Origin: Zelonia costaricensis
Lineage: Eukaryota > Euglenozoa > Kinetoplastea > Trypanosomatida > Trypanosomatidae
Assembly (NCBI GenBank): GCA_030849075.1
Contig: JASAOO010003565.1
Span: 186,001 to 250,000 of the forward strand
Length of the DNA stretch: 64,000 nt
Direction of reading: 5' to 3'
Part shown: positions 19,283 to 30,783 of the stretch, in pieces
Layout of the letters: the number at the start of each line of letters is the position of its first letter
How positions within the stretch are numbered: position 1 is the first letter of the stretch
Notes under the pieces: model-generated
The model's database searches: none
The model's input: the letters and a program-made list of their open reading frames with translations, nothing else
Told to the model about the DNA's origin: nothing
Position numbers and translations under genes: made by a program

Positions 19283-22186
19283 CTAGATCAGCTCCGTGTC
19301 GGCGTGCGTCGCGGACTGCGACGGCAGTGGAGGTGGTGGGAGGTGCCGGGCCGGCGTGGCCGTCGCAGCAGCAACCGCGACGTGCTCAGTCGGTGGGCTC
19401 GGGAAGACGGGTGGCGGGGCGGGGAGCGCCTGGGGTGGTGCCGCAGAAACCGGCGCGTCACCGGCTGCCGCTGTTGTGGCGGTCTGTGGAGCGCTCGCAG
19501 GGGCCGCCTCGCGGCGCGTCTGCTGCGTCGATTGTGCTGTCGGAGCTGCGGCCGCTGCGGCAGGCGACTCGGAGACGGACGGCACCGCCGCCATCGCCGC
19601 CGTCGGCGACGGGAGCACGGGCGGCGCCGCGGGCACGGCGTCCACATCGACGCTGATCTCTGCCGCCAGCTCGGCCACGCGCTCGCGCAGGAGGTGCACC
19701 AGGTCCTGCCGCGTCTCGCCGTGCTCGACGTAGAAGGCGATCATGCGCTCCATCGCGGCCGCCCGCCCCTTCATCTCGGAGACAAGCAGGCGACGCTCGG
19801 CGTCGCTCTTCTTCGCCGCGCCGGTGACGGGCTGTGTGACGACAGCGAGCATGGCGGTGGTGAGGTACTCGCTGCACTTGAGCAGGTCGACCTCCACCTC
19901 CTTCTTCGACTCGCGCGAGGACTGCTCGAGCTCGAGGCGGCGCTTTCGCAGCGCAGAAAAGCTGATGTGCTTCTCCACCACCGTGATGTTCGCGTCGACG
20001 TGCGAGAGCACCTCCTGCAGGTGCTGCAAGTGGGCAAGCTGGCAGAGAAACGCTTTGGCGTCGCGCAGCGGGTCACTCGCGTCCTGTTGCCGCATCAGCT
20101 TCACCAGCTGCCGCACCAGCTCGAGACTGTGGTGCACCGCCTCCTCCGCAAACACCGAGAAAACGGAGAACTCGAGGGTTGGGTAGAGCCAGTGGAGCAG
20201 CTGCAGCGCGTGCACAACGCCGGGAATGTAAAACATGCGCGCCTCCGCGGCGGCGTCGCCGTCGGCGCCCTTCTCCAACGTCCCGGTGTACGCGCCGGTG
20301 CCACAGCGCAGGTACACGCCGGCCATCTCCTGGGTAGGGGTGCAGCGCGACACGGTCTGGCGCAGATACACGCTCGTGCGAAAGACGAGGCGCTCCTGCG
20401 TGTCCTGGATCATGCGGACCCAGAGGTCGGAGACGACCTGCGAGTCCTGCACGCCGGTGTTCGGCCGCAGACTCACGCGCTGGATGCTCTCCACCGTGCG
20501 CGCCAACTCGCCCACGTCGTCGACGCAGAGCAGCCGCGAGCGGAAGACGTAGTAGACCTCCTCGGCGATGCTGGAGACGAGCTTCGGCAGCAGGTGCGAG
20601 ACGATGTCGTCGCGCAGCCACATCTGCGCCAGCACAGAGGACTCCGCGGCCAGCGAGCGCTGCAGCAGCCCGCACAGGTGCTCGGCCAACTGCGGCAGCG
20701 TGTGCGCCTCCGCGACGCCAGAGAGCTGCTGCCGCGCGGCGCCCGAGTCGGCCGGCAGCCTGGCGCCGATGGCGGCGGCCGCAGCCACCGCAGCCCCGCT
20801 CGCCGCCGCCTGTGCGTCCTGCTGCGCGCTTTTGGCGTCGAGGTAGTACCACAGCGTGAGCCAGTAACGCAGCAGCGGCACGACCACCCCCACCCGGGCG
20901 TCGCGGTAGGCGTCCATCACCTCCCGCATGCCCGGGTCCGCCTCGATGCGGCCACCCGCCGTCACCATCTCCTCCCCAAACGCCTCGGCACCCGAGTAGC
21001 TGAAGCCGCCCTGCCGCAGCTCCGCCATGCGCCGCAGCGACGTGAAGGCGTCACCGGAGGCGACGAAGGCGGCGTTGACGGCCGCGAGGAACTCGTCGAA
21101 GGAGCCGGCCACGTCGTGCGGCTGGAGGCGCAGACGAGATGTGGGCGCCGGCGTCAGTAGGGAGCCGTCGGACGCAACGGGCATCATCCCGGTGGGGGTG
21201 AGGGAGAGGACCGACATCGAGACGGAGAGCGCGGCGGGTCCGGTGGTGGGGGACGTGCTCGGCATTGGGGCGCTGGCCGCGGCGGCGGCAGCGGCGGCGG
21301 CGACGGGGTCGCCAGGGTTCGCGTCGGCGTCGGGCATCACGTGCGTCGCGGCCTGGAAGGCAGGCGACGCGGTGGTCTGCTGCTCCATGGTCTGGAAGGA
21401 GGCCCGCACGGCGTCTTTGAGCGTGGCGCTGACAGTCTGCTGCGCAACCGCCAGCTTCATCGCGTACGGCTTGGCCGACTTGTACTGCGTGTTGGCCGAG
21501 AGGAACTCCATCTCCTTGGCGATGTCCTGCAGCAGCACCGAGAAGCGCGCTGTGCCGGCCTTGAGAAACGGGTTGCCCGCCTCCCTGCAAAGGTCATCGA
21601 TGTGTGTGAAGTGGGCAAGGTTCTGCTCGAGCGCGTCGCGCACCAGCTCAAGCTTTGCCTTGCGCACCATCATGGCCGAAGCGTTGTGGCTCAGGTGGTC
21701 GCTCTGCTCCTGCACCGAAGCCGTGACGCGCTGCATGGCGGCCACGCTACTGCGCACGCGCTCAAGCACCTGGTGGCAGTTGCTCGCCTGCGCCGCGCCG
21801 CGCTGCACCCGCGTCTGCCACGTCAGCAAGTCCGGCACCTGCTCCTCCACCACCTGCAGCGCACACAGGTGCAGCCGCGCATCACGCTCCTCCGGCGTCA
21901 GCTCCGCCGCGTCGCCACCGGCGGCCGCCGCGGAGGTCGAAAGCACGGAGCCGGCAAGGTCCGCTGCGCCGGCGTAGGACAGCGACATGGACGCGGAAGC
22001 TCGCTGCTGGAAAGCGAGGCCGCTGGCGGCTGCAGCCTCCTCGTCGGCGGCGCCGCTCGCAAGGTGTGCCGGAACAGGCAGAGGGTAGCGGAAGCGGTGG
22101 TGGAGCGGAACGAGGAGCAGCTCTAGCTGCCGCATCATCGGCGCCTCCTCACCAGCCGCGGTGGCTGAGGACGGCTTGGCGGTCAT
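19283..22186 (-). CDS. COG3: COG3/Sec34, conserved oligomeric Golgi complex subunit 3
   Basis: The protein has 967 residues from this start. Residues about 115-265 match the Sec34 family N-terminal domain: a Trp-containing coiled-coil start (TWQTRVQRG), a helical pair, LAHFTHIDDLCREAGNPFL, then FSVLLQDIAKEMEFLSANT and KPYAMKLAVAQQ, equivalent to the family's conserved segment about subunits spaced by a Tyr-rich loop. The long middle is helical, as in CATCHR tethering proteins. The last 110 residues are Ala/Pro/Thr-rich and probably disordered. COG3 belongs to lobe A of the COG complex, which tethers retrograde vesicles at the Golgi and keeps glycosylation enzymes in place. The frame is open to 22249, but the Met at 22186 (MTAKPSSA) is preferred. 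No AG lies between a T-rich stretch and this ATG, so the acceptor at 22394 is assumed. A start at the MM pair 16 codons inside is possible. Confidence 0.85.
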   Translation of the reverse strand: MTAKPSSATAAGEEAPMMRQLELLLVPLHHRFRYPLPVPAHLASGAADEEAAAASGLAFQQRASASMSLSYAGAADLAGSVLSTSAAAAGGDAAELTPEERDARLHLCALQVVEEQVPDLLTWQTRVQRGAAQASNCHQVLERVRSSVAAMQRVTASVQEQSDHLSHNASAMMVRKAKLELVRDALEQNLAHFTHIDDLCREAGNPFLKAGTARFSVLLQDIAKEMEFLSANTQYKSAKPYAMKLAVAQQTVSATLKDAVRASFQTMEQQTTASPAFQAATHVMPDADANPGDPVAAAAAAAAASAPMPSTSPTTGPAALSVSMSVLSLTPTGMMPVASDGSLLTPAPTSRLRLQPHDVAGSFDEFLAAVNAAFVASGDAFTSLRRMAELRQGGFSYSGAEAFGEEMVTAGGRIEADPGMREVMDAYRDARVGVVVPLLRYWLTLWYYLDAKSAQQDAQAAASGAAVAAAAAIGARLPADSGAARQQLSGVAEAHTLPQLAEHLCGLLQRSLAAESSVLAQMWLRDDIVSHLLPKLVSSIAEEVYYVFRSRLLCVDDVGELARTVESIQRVSLRPNTGVQDSQVVSDLWVRMIQDTQERLVFRTSVYLRQTVSRCTPTQEMAGVYLRCGTGAYTGTLEKGADGDAAAEARMFYIPGVVHALQLLHWLYPTLEFSVFSVFAEEAVHHSLELVRQLVKLMRQQDASDPLRDAKAFLCQLAHLQHLQEVLSHVDANITVVEKHISFSALRKRRLELEQSSRESKKEVEVDLLKCSEYLTTAMLAVVTQPVTGAAKKSDAERRLLVSEMKGRAAAMERMIAFYVEHGETRQDLVHLLRERVAELAAEISVDVDAVPAAPPVLPSPTAAMAAVPSVSESPAAAAAAPTAQSTQQTRREAAPASAPQTATTAAAGDAPVSAAPPQALPAPPPVFPSPPTEHVAVAAATATPARHLPPPPLPSQSATHADTELI

Positions 22187-23030
22187 GTCGATAGGCACCA
22201 AAGGGAGAGGCCCAGAAAGCGTCAAGAGACAGAGAGCACAAAAACACAAAAAAAAAAACTAGAGCAGGCCGTCGGCCCAAAACAAATCAGGGGCACGCGG
22301 CAGGCGCGTCGGTGTGCGGTGCGCTGCCGGGAGCCCAGCAACGGAAGAGCGAAGGGAGACAAGAAGGAGCTCAGCGCACCTCCACAGCCTCTACTGAGGC
22401 AGCACGAGCGGAAGAAAAAAAAAAAAAAGCAAGGGGAATGGATAGGGGGCAAGCGAGCGGTGACACACTACGATGTTTGCTCCGTGTCGCTTCTCCAGAT
22501 GGGGACTCGGTGTGGTGTTGGGGGGAGGGGGGGAGATGTGAGAAAAATGTGAGAAAAAAGCGCCGGAGAAGGAGCAGAGGCAGACGGAAGTGGAGGTGGA
22601 AAGACGAAGAGGAAGAGGGCTCAGCTCCGTAGCAGCAGGGCTGGGAAGCTGGGTGTTGCACACCTGCCGCACGCTTGCTCTGTGCTCGCGCTGCGGCCTG
22701 CACAGGGGGCTTTCTATTCGCTCCGTTTGTGTGGCTTGACCGCAGCGGACGAACCCCACACGACGAGCAGTGCATCGTCGAACGGAAACAACAAAGAGAA
22801 GCTTGTGTCTCTTTTTTTTTTTCCTGCTCCTACTCCGGTGAGGAGAAACTGTGACAAGTTGCGCGTGTTTCCTCGCTCATCTGCTCCGTCTCCAACACCA
22901 CGGCAACGCGGGCAAAGGAAAGCGAGGCGGCAGCAAGAGACGCCGCTGGACGGCGACTGGCAGACACGCAAACACAGACGACCACGGTGCCCGCTGCCGT
23001 CTCGACGTGGAGCAGCAGCGTCCGGCAGCA
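22187..23030. other. intergenic spacer upstream of COG3
   Basis: No gene is seen. It contains A runs on the plus strand at 22248-22258 and about 22414-22428 (U runs in the transcript), a T run at 22812-22821, and the COG3 splice signals. Confidence 0.6.
22394..22436 (-). promoter_or_regulatory. probable spliced-leader acceptor for COG3
   Basis: The minus strand shows a 14-15 base T run inside a longer C/T tract (22436-22405), then CTGCCTCAG with the G at 22394. The resulting 5' UTR to the ATG at 22186 would be about 207 bases. Confidence 0.5.
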
Positions 23031-26000
23031 TCACTGGGGAGCAGGAGAGGTGGTGGTGGCACCGAAGCGGCCGTCGAGGCACCACGCAAAGGAGCGCAGC
23101 AGCTCACGGTGCACTGCCGCGTAGCGCGCCGCCGCGCTGTCGTCTCCCCCTTCGGCTGGCGGCGACGTCGCAGCGTCAAGAGCGCCAGGGTGCCGCAGCA
23201 GTGTGTCGAGGTGGCCACCGCCGTGGAAGAGACGGAGGAGCTCGGGTAGCAGACGAGCGCCGCTGGTCGAGCACCACGTGCGCTGTGCGTGGGCGAAGGT
23301 GGACACCAGCACCGTCCCGCTCTTCGTCAGCATGGTGAGGAGGTGCTCGTCCGCCCTCGCCTTTCCCGGCGCCGCCGCCGCCTCCGCCAAGGGCAGCCCA
23401 AAGAGCACCCACGCGTCCACGGCAGCAGCGAAGCGCCACTCCGTCGTCGACGCACAGAGCTGCTGCACCGCTACGGCGTAGCCCGCCTCGAAGTCGCTGG
23501 TGCCAGGCACCTCGCGACACACAAGTTGCGCCCCAGCCGCTAGCACCAGCAGCTCCTCCGTCGAGAAGGCTGCCGGGGCCCGCGCGAGGAGGGCGTGCAT
23601 CGACGTTGCGGACCAGAGCTGCTGCATCGCCGACGCAGTGAGGCGCCGATTCGCGGCCGCGGTAGCCGCCGAGCCGCAGCGCGGACTGCGCCACACATCG
23701 TCGCGAACAAGACACGCCATCAGACGCACCCCCCGCCGCGCCCGCGCGGCTGGCGACGTCGTCGCTGCCGTGTGCAGCAGCGCACCCGTGTTGCTTTCCG
23801 TCGCCAGCTGCGCAAGCCGCAGGGGGTCGCACACGTACGGGACGATGTCGCGATCACCACGCGCGAGGCTCGGGGCGCAGTGCAGTGCGTACCGACGCAG
23901 CCCGTGCGCCTCCGCCACCGTGCACGACACACGGGCGTCAGAATCTGCGCCAGGCACGCGCTCTGCGAGCAGGCGATCCAGTCGCTCTCGCACCACAGCC
24001 ACCGCAGCAGCAGCACCGCCGTCGCCGACGACCGCCTCGCCGCCCGTACCGGCGGAAGCGTGCAAGGGCTTCTGGAAGAAGTCTGCCGTCGCCTCCCGCC
24101 CGTACCGCAGCGAGTGCTCCGCGGCGTACCGGGTCAGCTCCCAGCACGTGTGCAGGTGCAGCGTGGCGGCTGCCTGCGGGGCCGGCGAGGCGAGGGCACG
24201 ATGAATGACGGCCCACAAGGCCTGCGCGGAGACGCGCTGCTGTGCCGGCTGGCGCAGCTCGGTGACTGCGCCGAGGAGCGCGATGGCGTGTTGCAGCGTC
24301 TCTCGCGCGGGCAGCCTGCACGCCGGTCGCGACAGGGCGTGCACGGCGAGCACCACAAAGGCGTCGAACGTGGCGGGCGGCGGCGCGTGGAAGAACTGCA
24401 GCGCGCAGACAGCGCCCACGAGGTCTGCCGCGCTGGCCGTTTGCGACAGCAGCATAAAGTCGTGCTCCGCTCGCACAAACGTGTCCAGGCGGTGCAGTGC
24501 GGCCTCGGTGAGGCGCTGCAGTGGCGCCTGCGACGCCAGGGAGCCGCCAGACTGTCTGCCAGGCGGAGCGCTCCAGTCCGGGCGCGGGGCAGCACGCAGC
24601 TCGACGTACGTGTCAGCGCTGGCGCAGCCAGAGCGACAGAGCCCGCGCAGAAGCGTGTAGCACTGCCGGAGTGGGCACTGGTCCATCTTCGTCTCTACCG
24701 CGGCGGCCAGAACATGCAGGAGGCGACTGTTCCACGCGCCGAGCTGATTCAGCGCCCGCACAAGCAGCGAGAGCGTCAGTGGGTCCAGGCGGTCGGCGCA
24801 CCCGCGCAGCTCGGGCAGTATGCTGTACAGCATCCCCGGGTGTGGACACTGTGCCGTCTCGAACGCCTGCAGCAGCATCAGCAGGTGCTTCGGGTCCTGC
24901 ACCAGTCCATGCGCCTCGGCTGCGTCACCCTCGTCGAGCTCCGCAGGCGATGTCGCGGTGGCTGGGGTGAGCCGCTGCCGCTGTTGGGCGAGGGCGACGA
25001 TGGTGTCACCAAGCAGCCCGAGAATGCCGCGCACCGTCGCCTCCGCTGCTGCAGTGTCCGCCGTGGCACTCGACATGCCGGCCGTGTGGTCGTCCGCATC
25101 GCCAGCGTCCAGCTCTGCGCTGTCGTCGAGCGGCCGCACCGCCGGCTCAGCCGCGTCCTCTGTGCCGAGTCCGCCAGCGTCCCCGCGCTGGCGCACGAGG
25201 CGGTACACCTGCGCTGTCACTCCCGCCGTCGAGCTAAGCAGCTCGAGCGGCACCGTAGGCGCCACAACGCCCTGCGTTTCCACCCACCACGTCTCCGCCA
25301 GCGTCGCCTCAGCCGCATAGGCTGCCATGGCCGACTCCACCACGTCAAGATACGCGCGCAACAACGCCGCCCACGCCGCCTGCCACGCAGCCGTCTGCGG
25401 ACGCGCGTCGTCGGCCTCCGCCGCGGAGGCGGCGCGCAGCAGGGGCGCGATGTACGACACCATGCTGCGGCCCAGGTCAGTGGCGGTGCGCAGCTTCGCG
25501 ACAGCCTCGGCGTACGCGTGCGCGGTCCCGCGCGCTGTCGAGCCCAGCCGCGCCGCACCACTGCGACTCGCCTCCTCGCAGAGAGCCGCAGTGGTTTCCA
25601 GGAAGGCGACAGGCGGCGCGGCCCCGGCAAAGCGTACGATACGTGAGGCGTCCATGAGCGCCTTGCAGTGGCTCAGCGTCAGCGAAAACGGCTCTGCCGC
25701 CCCCTCGAGGGTGGCCTCCGCGCCCGGCTCTGCCGCAAGCGCGGTGCCGCACCGGACCCACAGCACGCGCAGCACACCGTGCGCCGCTGACAGGCGGCAC
25801 AAGCCCGCCGAGCAGAGCTGCGCCGTCGTGCTGGCCAGCGTCGCCGCTTCGAGGCCATTGCAGCGCGGCGCCAGCCGCACCGCCGCGGCCGCAAAGGCAG
25901 AGGCGAGCCTGACGTCCCGCAGGCGGCGCCGTCGTGCACGGATGCGCCGGCGCGCCGTCACCCCACTGTGCTCCGCCTCCTCCCCGTCTACAGCCGCCTC

Positions 26001-27102
26001 GTCCCCCTCGCCGACTCGCCGGACGGGCGCTTCCGTGGTGCGACCGCGCAGCAGGTGTCGGCGCACCAGCGCGCTGGCCATGACGAGCGCCTTGGGGCTT
26101 TCGGCCCCCTGCATGAGAGTGGCGAGCCCGCGTGTGGTGTCACCAACGAGCGCGGACGCACGCGCCGCCGCCGCCGCAGCCGCCGCCTCGCCGTCCTGCG
26201 GCGAAGCAGTGGCAGCAGAGGCAGCAACAGCAACAGCGGTGTCTGCAAGTTGTGCTCGCGATCTCGAGTCCTTACCTGGAGTGGCCTGCGCGGCGAAGCG
26301 CCGCAACGCGTCCTCGACAACGACGCGCTGGCGAATGGCCGCCGACGCCGGCGTCGACGCGGACGCGGACGCGTTGCCCCGCACGGCGTCCGCGAGCATC
26401 GGTTCCACGGCAACAAAAAAGTCGGTGCAGTGCGGGACGGAGAGCTGCACAAAGGACGTCAGAAGGTATGCGGCGTCGGTTGCCGACATGCACGTCTGGG
26501 TCGGCGTGGACGGGCCAGCCGCGCCGTCCTTCGCCGCGAGCACGACAGCGCGCTGCGCACACTGTGCGAGGACTCGGGGGGTCGTGGCAAAGCGATACGG
26601 GGGCCCGGTGGTGCCGCCCGGTTGCGCGTGGGCCGCCTCGAGCCGGGCAATGGTGAGGACAAAGGGAAGCAGCTGCTGCAGCCCGACCACGTGCAGCTGC
26701 TCTCCAAAGCACTGAGAAAGAAGCTCGATAATGTCGCTGCTGAGCGTCACCCCGGGCACCTCCTCCCACCGCGAGAGCGCCGTGACAAGGAAGCTGCAGT
26801 CCTGCGCGCGGAGCTGCCGTGCGTGCGTCTCGCGCAGGAGGAAAAGCGCCGGTCGCAGAGAGGCGAGAAGGGCGAGGAGCACGGGCGCGGGCACGGCGGA
26901 TGGCCGGCGCTGGCGTGCCTTGTTCACTGCTTGGGCAACGGCACTCAGGTCCTTCACGGTGGCCGTGGACAGCGTGCAGGGTAGAGCTTGTAGCGCGTAT
27001 GTGAGAACGAGGTCCAGATGCGTCGGCTCCACGCTGGGCTGCAGGCTCAGCTGCAGCAGCTCCAGCGCGTCGTGCACGCGCAGGCCAGAGAAGGGCGCGG
27101 CC

Positions 27103-27134
<32 letters not shown>

Positions 27135-28427
27135 GGCGGCGGCAGAGGCATTGCCTCCGCTGCCTTCGCTCGTACGCGCCGCGGCGCTGGCGTCGAGGAT
27201 GCGTCGAAGGAGGGGCAGCAGCGCGCGGTGGCAGAGGGCGATGCGGCGGGTGGCGGCGGCGGTGTCCTCCGCGGAAACGACGCCTGTGGACGTGTAAAGC
27301 CGCTCGAGTCCGTGTAGGGCGAGCAGCCACTGCAGAGCGTCCGTTGGCGTCACGTATTGCGTGGCCTCGTAGAAGGCATCCGGCCCGACCCGGCCAGCGC
27401 CATCCACCTGCCGCCGCACCGCCGCCACACTCGCCTCTGCGATGCGCAGCATCTGCTCCAGCTCAGTCGCAGTCGCCGGGCTCGGCGTCGCGTCAGCTGG
27501 TGCCGTAGAGCCTGTCGCCGTAGTCACCGGCGCCTCCCGTGCGCTGACGCCGCCGCCAGTTCGCGTGGCCGCCCACTTGACCAACATGCTCATGGCGGAG
27601 GTGATGGCCACGACGTGCTGCTGCACTGCGATGGCGGCGCCGCTCGCGCCGCCGGCTGCCTCTCCAGCGGCGGTCGTTGACTCTGGCGCGTCGGCAGCCG
27701 CGACGCTCTGCAGGGACAGAAGGAGCGGCTCGTACAGCTCCGTCAGCACAAAGGCCACCCCTGCTGTGGGCCCATCGCTGAGGTTCAGCAGGGGCATGCA
27801 CAGCGACATAACTTGCCGCGGCGTCTGCAGTGCCTCCTTGTGCTCCCCCACCCAGAGGAGCACGCGGCGCACGCGCGCAAACGTTGTGGTGGCGCCAAAC
27901 GTCGCGGCACAGTGGAGGACTTTGCCGGCCTCGACCGCGAAGCTGGCGGACTCGGGCGGCACCTCGGAGAGGGGGTCCTCGCCGCGCACCTCGCTGTTGA
28001 GCAGCCGCTGAGCCTCGGAGCAGAGGATGACGCCGGTCTGCACGGCCAGCGCTGCCGCGGCGGCGGAAGAGGCACTTCCCAGTGCGCTGCTGCCTTTGCT
28101 CGTGTTGCTTGAGGGCCCGGTCACGGCGGCGAGCACCGCCTCCGTCGCGGCCGCCGACGCCGAAGACGGCGGCGTGCGCAGGCCGGAGGCTTCGCGTCGC
28201 TTGGCGAGCACAGCGGCAATCACCTGCTGTTGCTGCGGGTGCCGCAATCGATGAAATTGGGCCCGCATGCGGAGCAGCGACGCGATCACCGCGGTAGAGC
28301 GCACTGAATTCGAGGTGGACGAGGAGGAGAAGGAGGGTGACGAGGCACGTGCTGCCGGTGCGGTGGGCTGCCCTGCACCCGAGCCGCGAGAGAGCCCCGC
28401 GAGGCAATGCGCGGTGCGCCGGTACAT
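23031..28427 (-). CDS. large protein of unknown function, probably mitochondrial helical repeats
   Basis: The product has 1798 residues from the Met at 28427 and no family I can name. The N-terminus (MYRRTAHCLAGLSRG) is rich in Arg, Ser and Ala and lacks acidic residues, as in mitochondrial targeting peptides. The rest is almost entirely Ala/Leu/Arg-rich amphipathic helix, with recurring blocks such as LSAVAQAVNKARQRRPSAVP and CSFLVTALSRWEEVPG, which resemble the ~35-40-residue helical repeats of organellar RNA-binding proteins (PPR, OPR and FASTK-like). A 9-unit GCT repeat codes a poly-Ala run near residues 430-442. A basic RRRIRARRRRLRD patch lies mid-protein. The frame is open upstream to 28751, but that extension is Pro/His-rich and spacer-like. 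A role in mitochondrial RNA processing or ribosome assembly is inference only. Confidence 0.72.
27107..27133. repeat. (CAG)9 trinucleotide repeat inside a coding region
   Basis: Nine perfect CAG units on the plus strand read GCT on the coding strand and encode a poly-Ala run in the 1798-residue protein. A further GCN stretch continues the Ala run to about 27145. Length may vary between strains. Confidence 0.85.
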
Positions 28428-28465
28428 GCGTGAAACCAAGCGGGCAGTCCCCTGTTTGCAGTTCT

Positions 28466-28500
28466 CTTTAAGAACAGAAAGGAAGAGATGCCAGAACGTG
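28466..28500 (-). promoter_or_regulatory. possible spliced-leader acceptor for the 1798-residue gene
   Basis: On the minus strand a T/C-rich tract (about 28490-28472) ends at TTCTTAAAG with the G at 28466, 38 bases before the ATG at 28427. The tract is short, so a C-rich tract further upstream could be used instead. Confidence 0.35.
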
Positions 28501-29961
28501 TACTTTGGCTTTTTTAAAAAAAATTGGGGCAAGCGGGCGTGTGTGGGCGGCGGTGGGTGTGGGTGGGCCGCGAGGGGGGGGGGGCGAAAGCGCGAAGTCG
28601 GGGCGGGGGCGATCGGGGTGAGCGACACCGCCACGTGTACGAGAGCGAGAGCGAATAGAGGTGGTGGCAGGGGAGAGTCAAGTGCATCTTCCATGACACG
28701 CGGAGTCCATGTGAGGCAAGAGCGAGCAGACACGGGGAGCTCCGGGCGCACTAAGAGGGAGAGGAGGGGAGGGTGGGGGGGGGCAAAAGGCCGGGCGCTG
28801 GTTCAAGCATGACGGAGTCCTACCGACAAGCCAGAGCGGCCGGCTGCTGCACCATCGTGCATCGATTATTTGACGAGAGCTCGCGCTTCTTGACCTCGTG
28901 CAGCCGCGGCAATTGAGAATAGCGCGAACCGGGTGCAGGCCACTGTCAAGGCGCAGAGCGCGGTGTCGTTAGGCTTTACGCCTCCTCTTCTAATTTTCCT
29001 TCACTTCTTCCCGTCCTCGGGGTCTCTCTCTCCTCGCGCACCGAGGAAACAACGAGGTGATGCCCACCACGCGGGATGGCGCCGAACCAACAAACCCCCA
29101 AAACGGGAGCGGACAGACTCACACACGAACGCCCCGCGGCGGCACGAGATGGTCACCAACCCACAACCGCCCTGCCGTGCTGGCTTCCTTTCCCAGAGCT
29201 CTAAAACACACGCACACACAGATGACTGCGCACAGCCACAAATCAAGTAGAAAACAGTAGACGCCTGTCGATCAAGAAAAAACGGGAAGACGTTAGAGCA
29301 ACGCGATGTTCAATGGTGACAGGTAGCCGTGAGGGAAAGAGGAAACGGCGAACAAGCAGTGCGCCGTCAACAACGCACGCGACGCCCACACACACAGACC
29401 ATACCGAACACAGGTCGAAGGCATAGGTAGAGAAGGGGGCGAGACATTCACCTCGCTGCGCAGCCGCACGCGTGGACTTTCACACACACACGCATCGACA
29501 AGACCGAACCCTAAGAAAAGGAAATCCCCGATCGCGAGAGTGAAGTGCGCGGTGCGACGTCGCGTGGCTGTGTCAAACGCCGAGGGCGGCTGTGATTATG
29601 GATGCCACGCACCCCCCTCCCCCACGTGTCAGAGTCTTCTTTGCTTTTACTTCTCTCTTACCATGCCCCTCAACCCTGTCCCACGTTCAAGTCTGCGATA
29701 CTCCCTTCCTGCCCCTCCCCCTCCTCACCTCTCCTCGCGCGGTACGCCAGCACGTCGCGGCTCTCTCAGTTCCGGCGGCGCTCCGGTCATCATCGTCCCC
29801 CCCTCCCGTTCGGTGTCGTACCCAACTGCTTCGTGCCCGTGCAGTGACTGGTGGGTATTGCGTGGACCGCCACGCTCGTCGCGGCTGGAGGAGTCGGTGA
29901 TTGGGTCGCACGCGCACTTCGCTTTTTCCACGAAGCGGGAGTGCAGGGGAGGAAGGGACAA

Positions 29962-30003
29962 GGGCGGGGCGGGCCGGGGCGGGGCGGGGGTGGGGGGGGG
30001 GGG
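29962..30003 (+). other. G-quadruplex-forming tract
   Basis: At least six runs of three or more G separated by one or two bases occur in 42 bases on the plus strand, ending in a 12-G run. Since transcription reads the minus sequence, the G-rich strand is the template strand and the RNA would be C-rich. Confidence 0.6.
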
Positions 30004-30783
30004 CCAGAGACTGGCGCAAACATGGGCAAAACGAAAGCGGCAAGTAGCCAGTCAACCTGTCGCAACGGATCGACGCAGCAGCACGCACACCGCACACGGC
30101 ACGTTAACTTCGCCAGGGCACAAACTTCAAAAAAAAAAAAGAACCGAAAACACCAACACGTCGCACAGCCTCAGAAAGCGATCTGGAAAGAACACAGAAG
30201 GTCAGAAAAGGGGGGAGGGAGGGAGAGTGGGTTAGAGGAGAGCGGGGAGCGCAACAGTCACAAAGGGGACCCCCCCCCGGGGGAATGCCACATCCTGCAA
30301 CACCGGTGGACATCAAAAAGCAGTACAAATAGAGAGAGGAAAAAAAATTGCGCCGCACACCTGCGGTGCCCACACACACATACACATACCCCTCTCACCT
30401 ACCGTCATCGGTGTGTGTTGATGGCGTCTCTTGCGTGTGCCATGACAAGGACAGGGGAGCAGGGGACGGCTGCGCAAGAAGGGGGCGGGAGGTGGAAGCG
30501 GAGGGCAGTGGCAGTGGCTGAGGCGACTGCGCACACAGAGAGAGAACGACGGAAGACGTGGGGAAAGCAAACACGGTGTCGGACAGATTCGCAGTGCCGC
30601 GGCTTCCACCCGCTGCGTCGCTGTCACCAGACCCCTCCCCGGTGCCCCACTCATCCCCGCACTTCGCCCTCTGTGTGTGGCCACCAGCGTCGACAGAACA
30701 AAGAGAAAAGAGCGAGCAGTCCGGGCTGACGTGTACGCTCGTTCTTTTGCCCGTCTTCCCTTCTCTTGCCGGCCCGCCCCTCC

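Larger units (their letters stand above)
28428..30783. other. 2.4-kb intergenic spacer with a G-rich island
   Basis: No credible gene is seen. It contains a G run at about 28574-28584, a (CA)n-rich part near 29205-29225, a strong G-quadruplex candidate at 29962-30003, an A run at 30129-30140, and C/G runs at about 30271-30282. It should hold the 3' UTR of the surface-protein gene and the 5' UTR of the 1798-residue gene. Confidence 0.6.

Noticed and set aside
28428..28751. 108-codon upstream extension of the 1798-residue protein
   Set aside because: It is Pro/His/Ala-rich with spacer-like composition, and it would bury the mitochondrial presequence.
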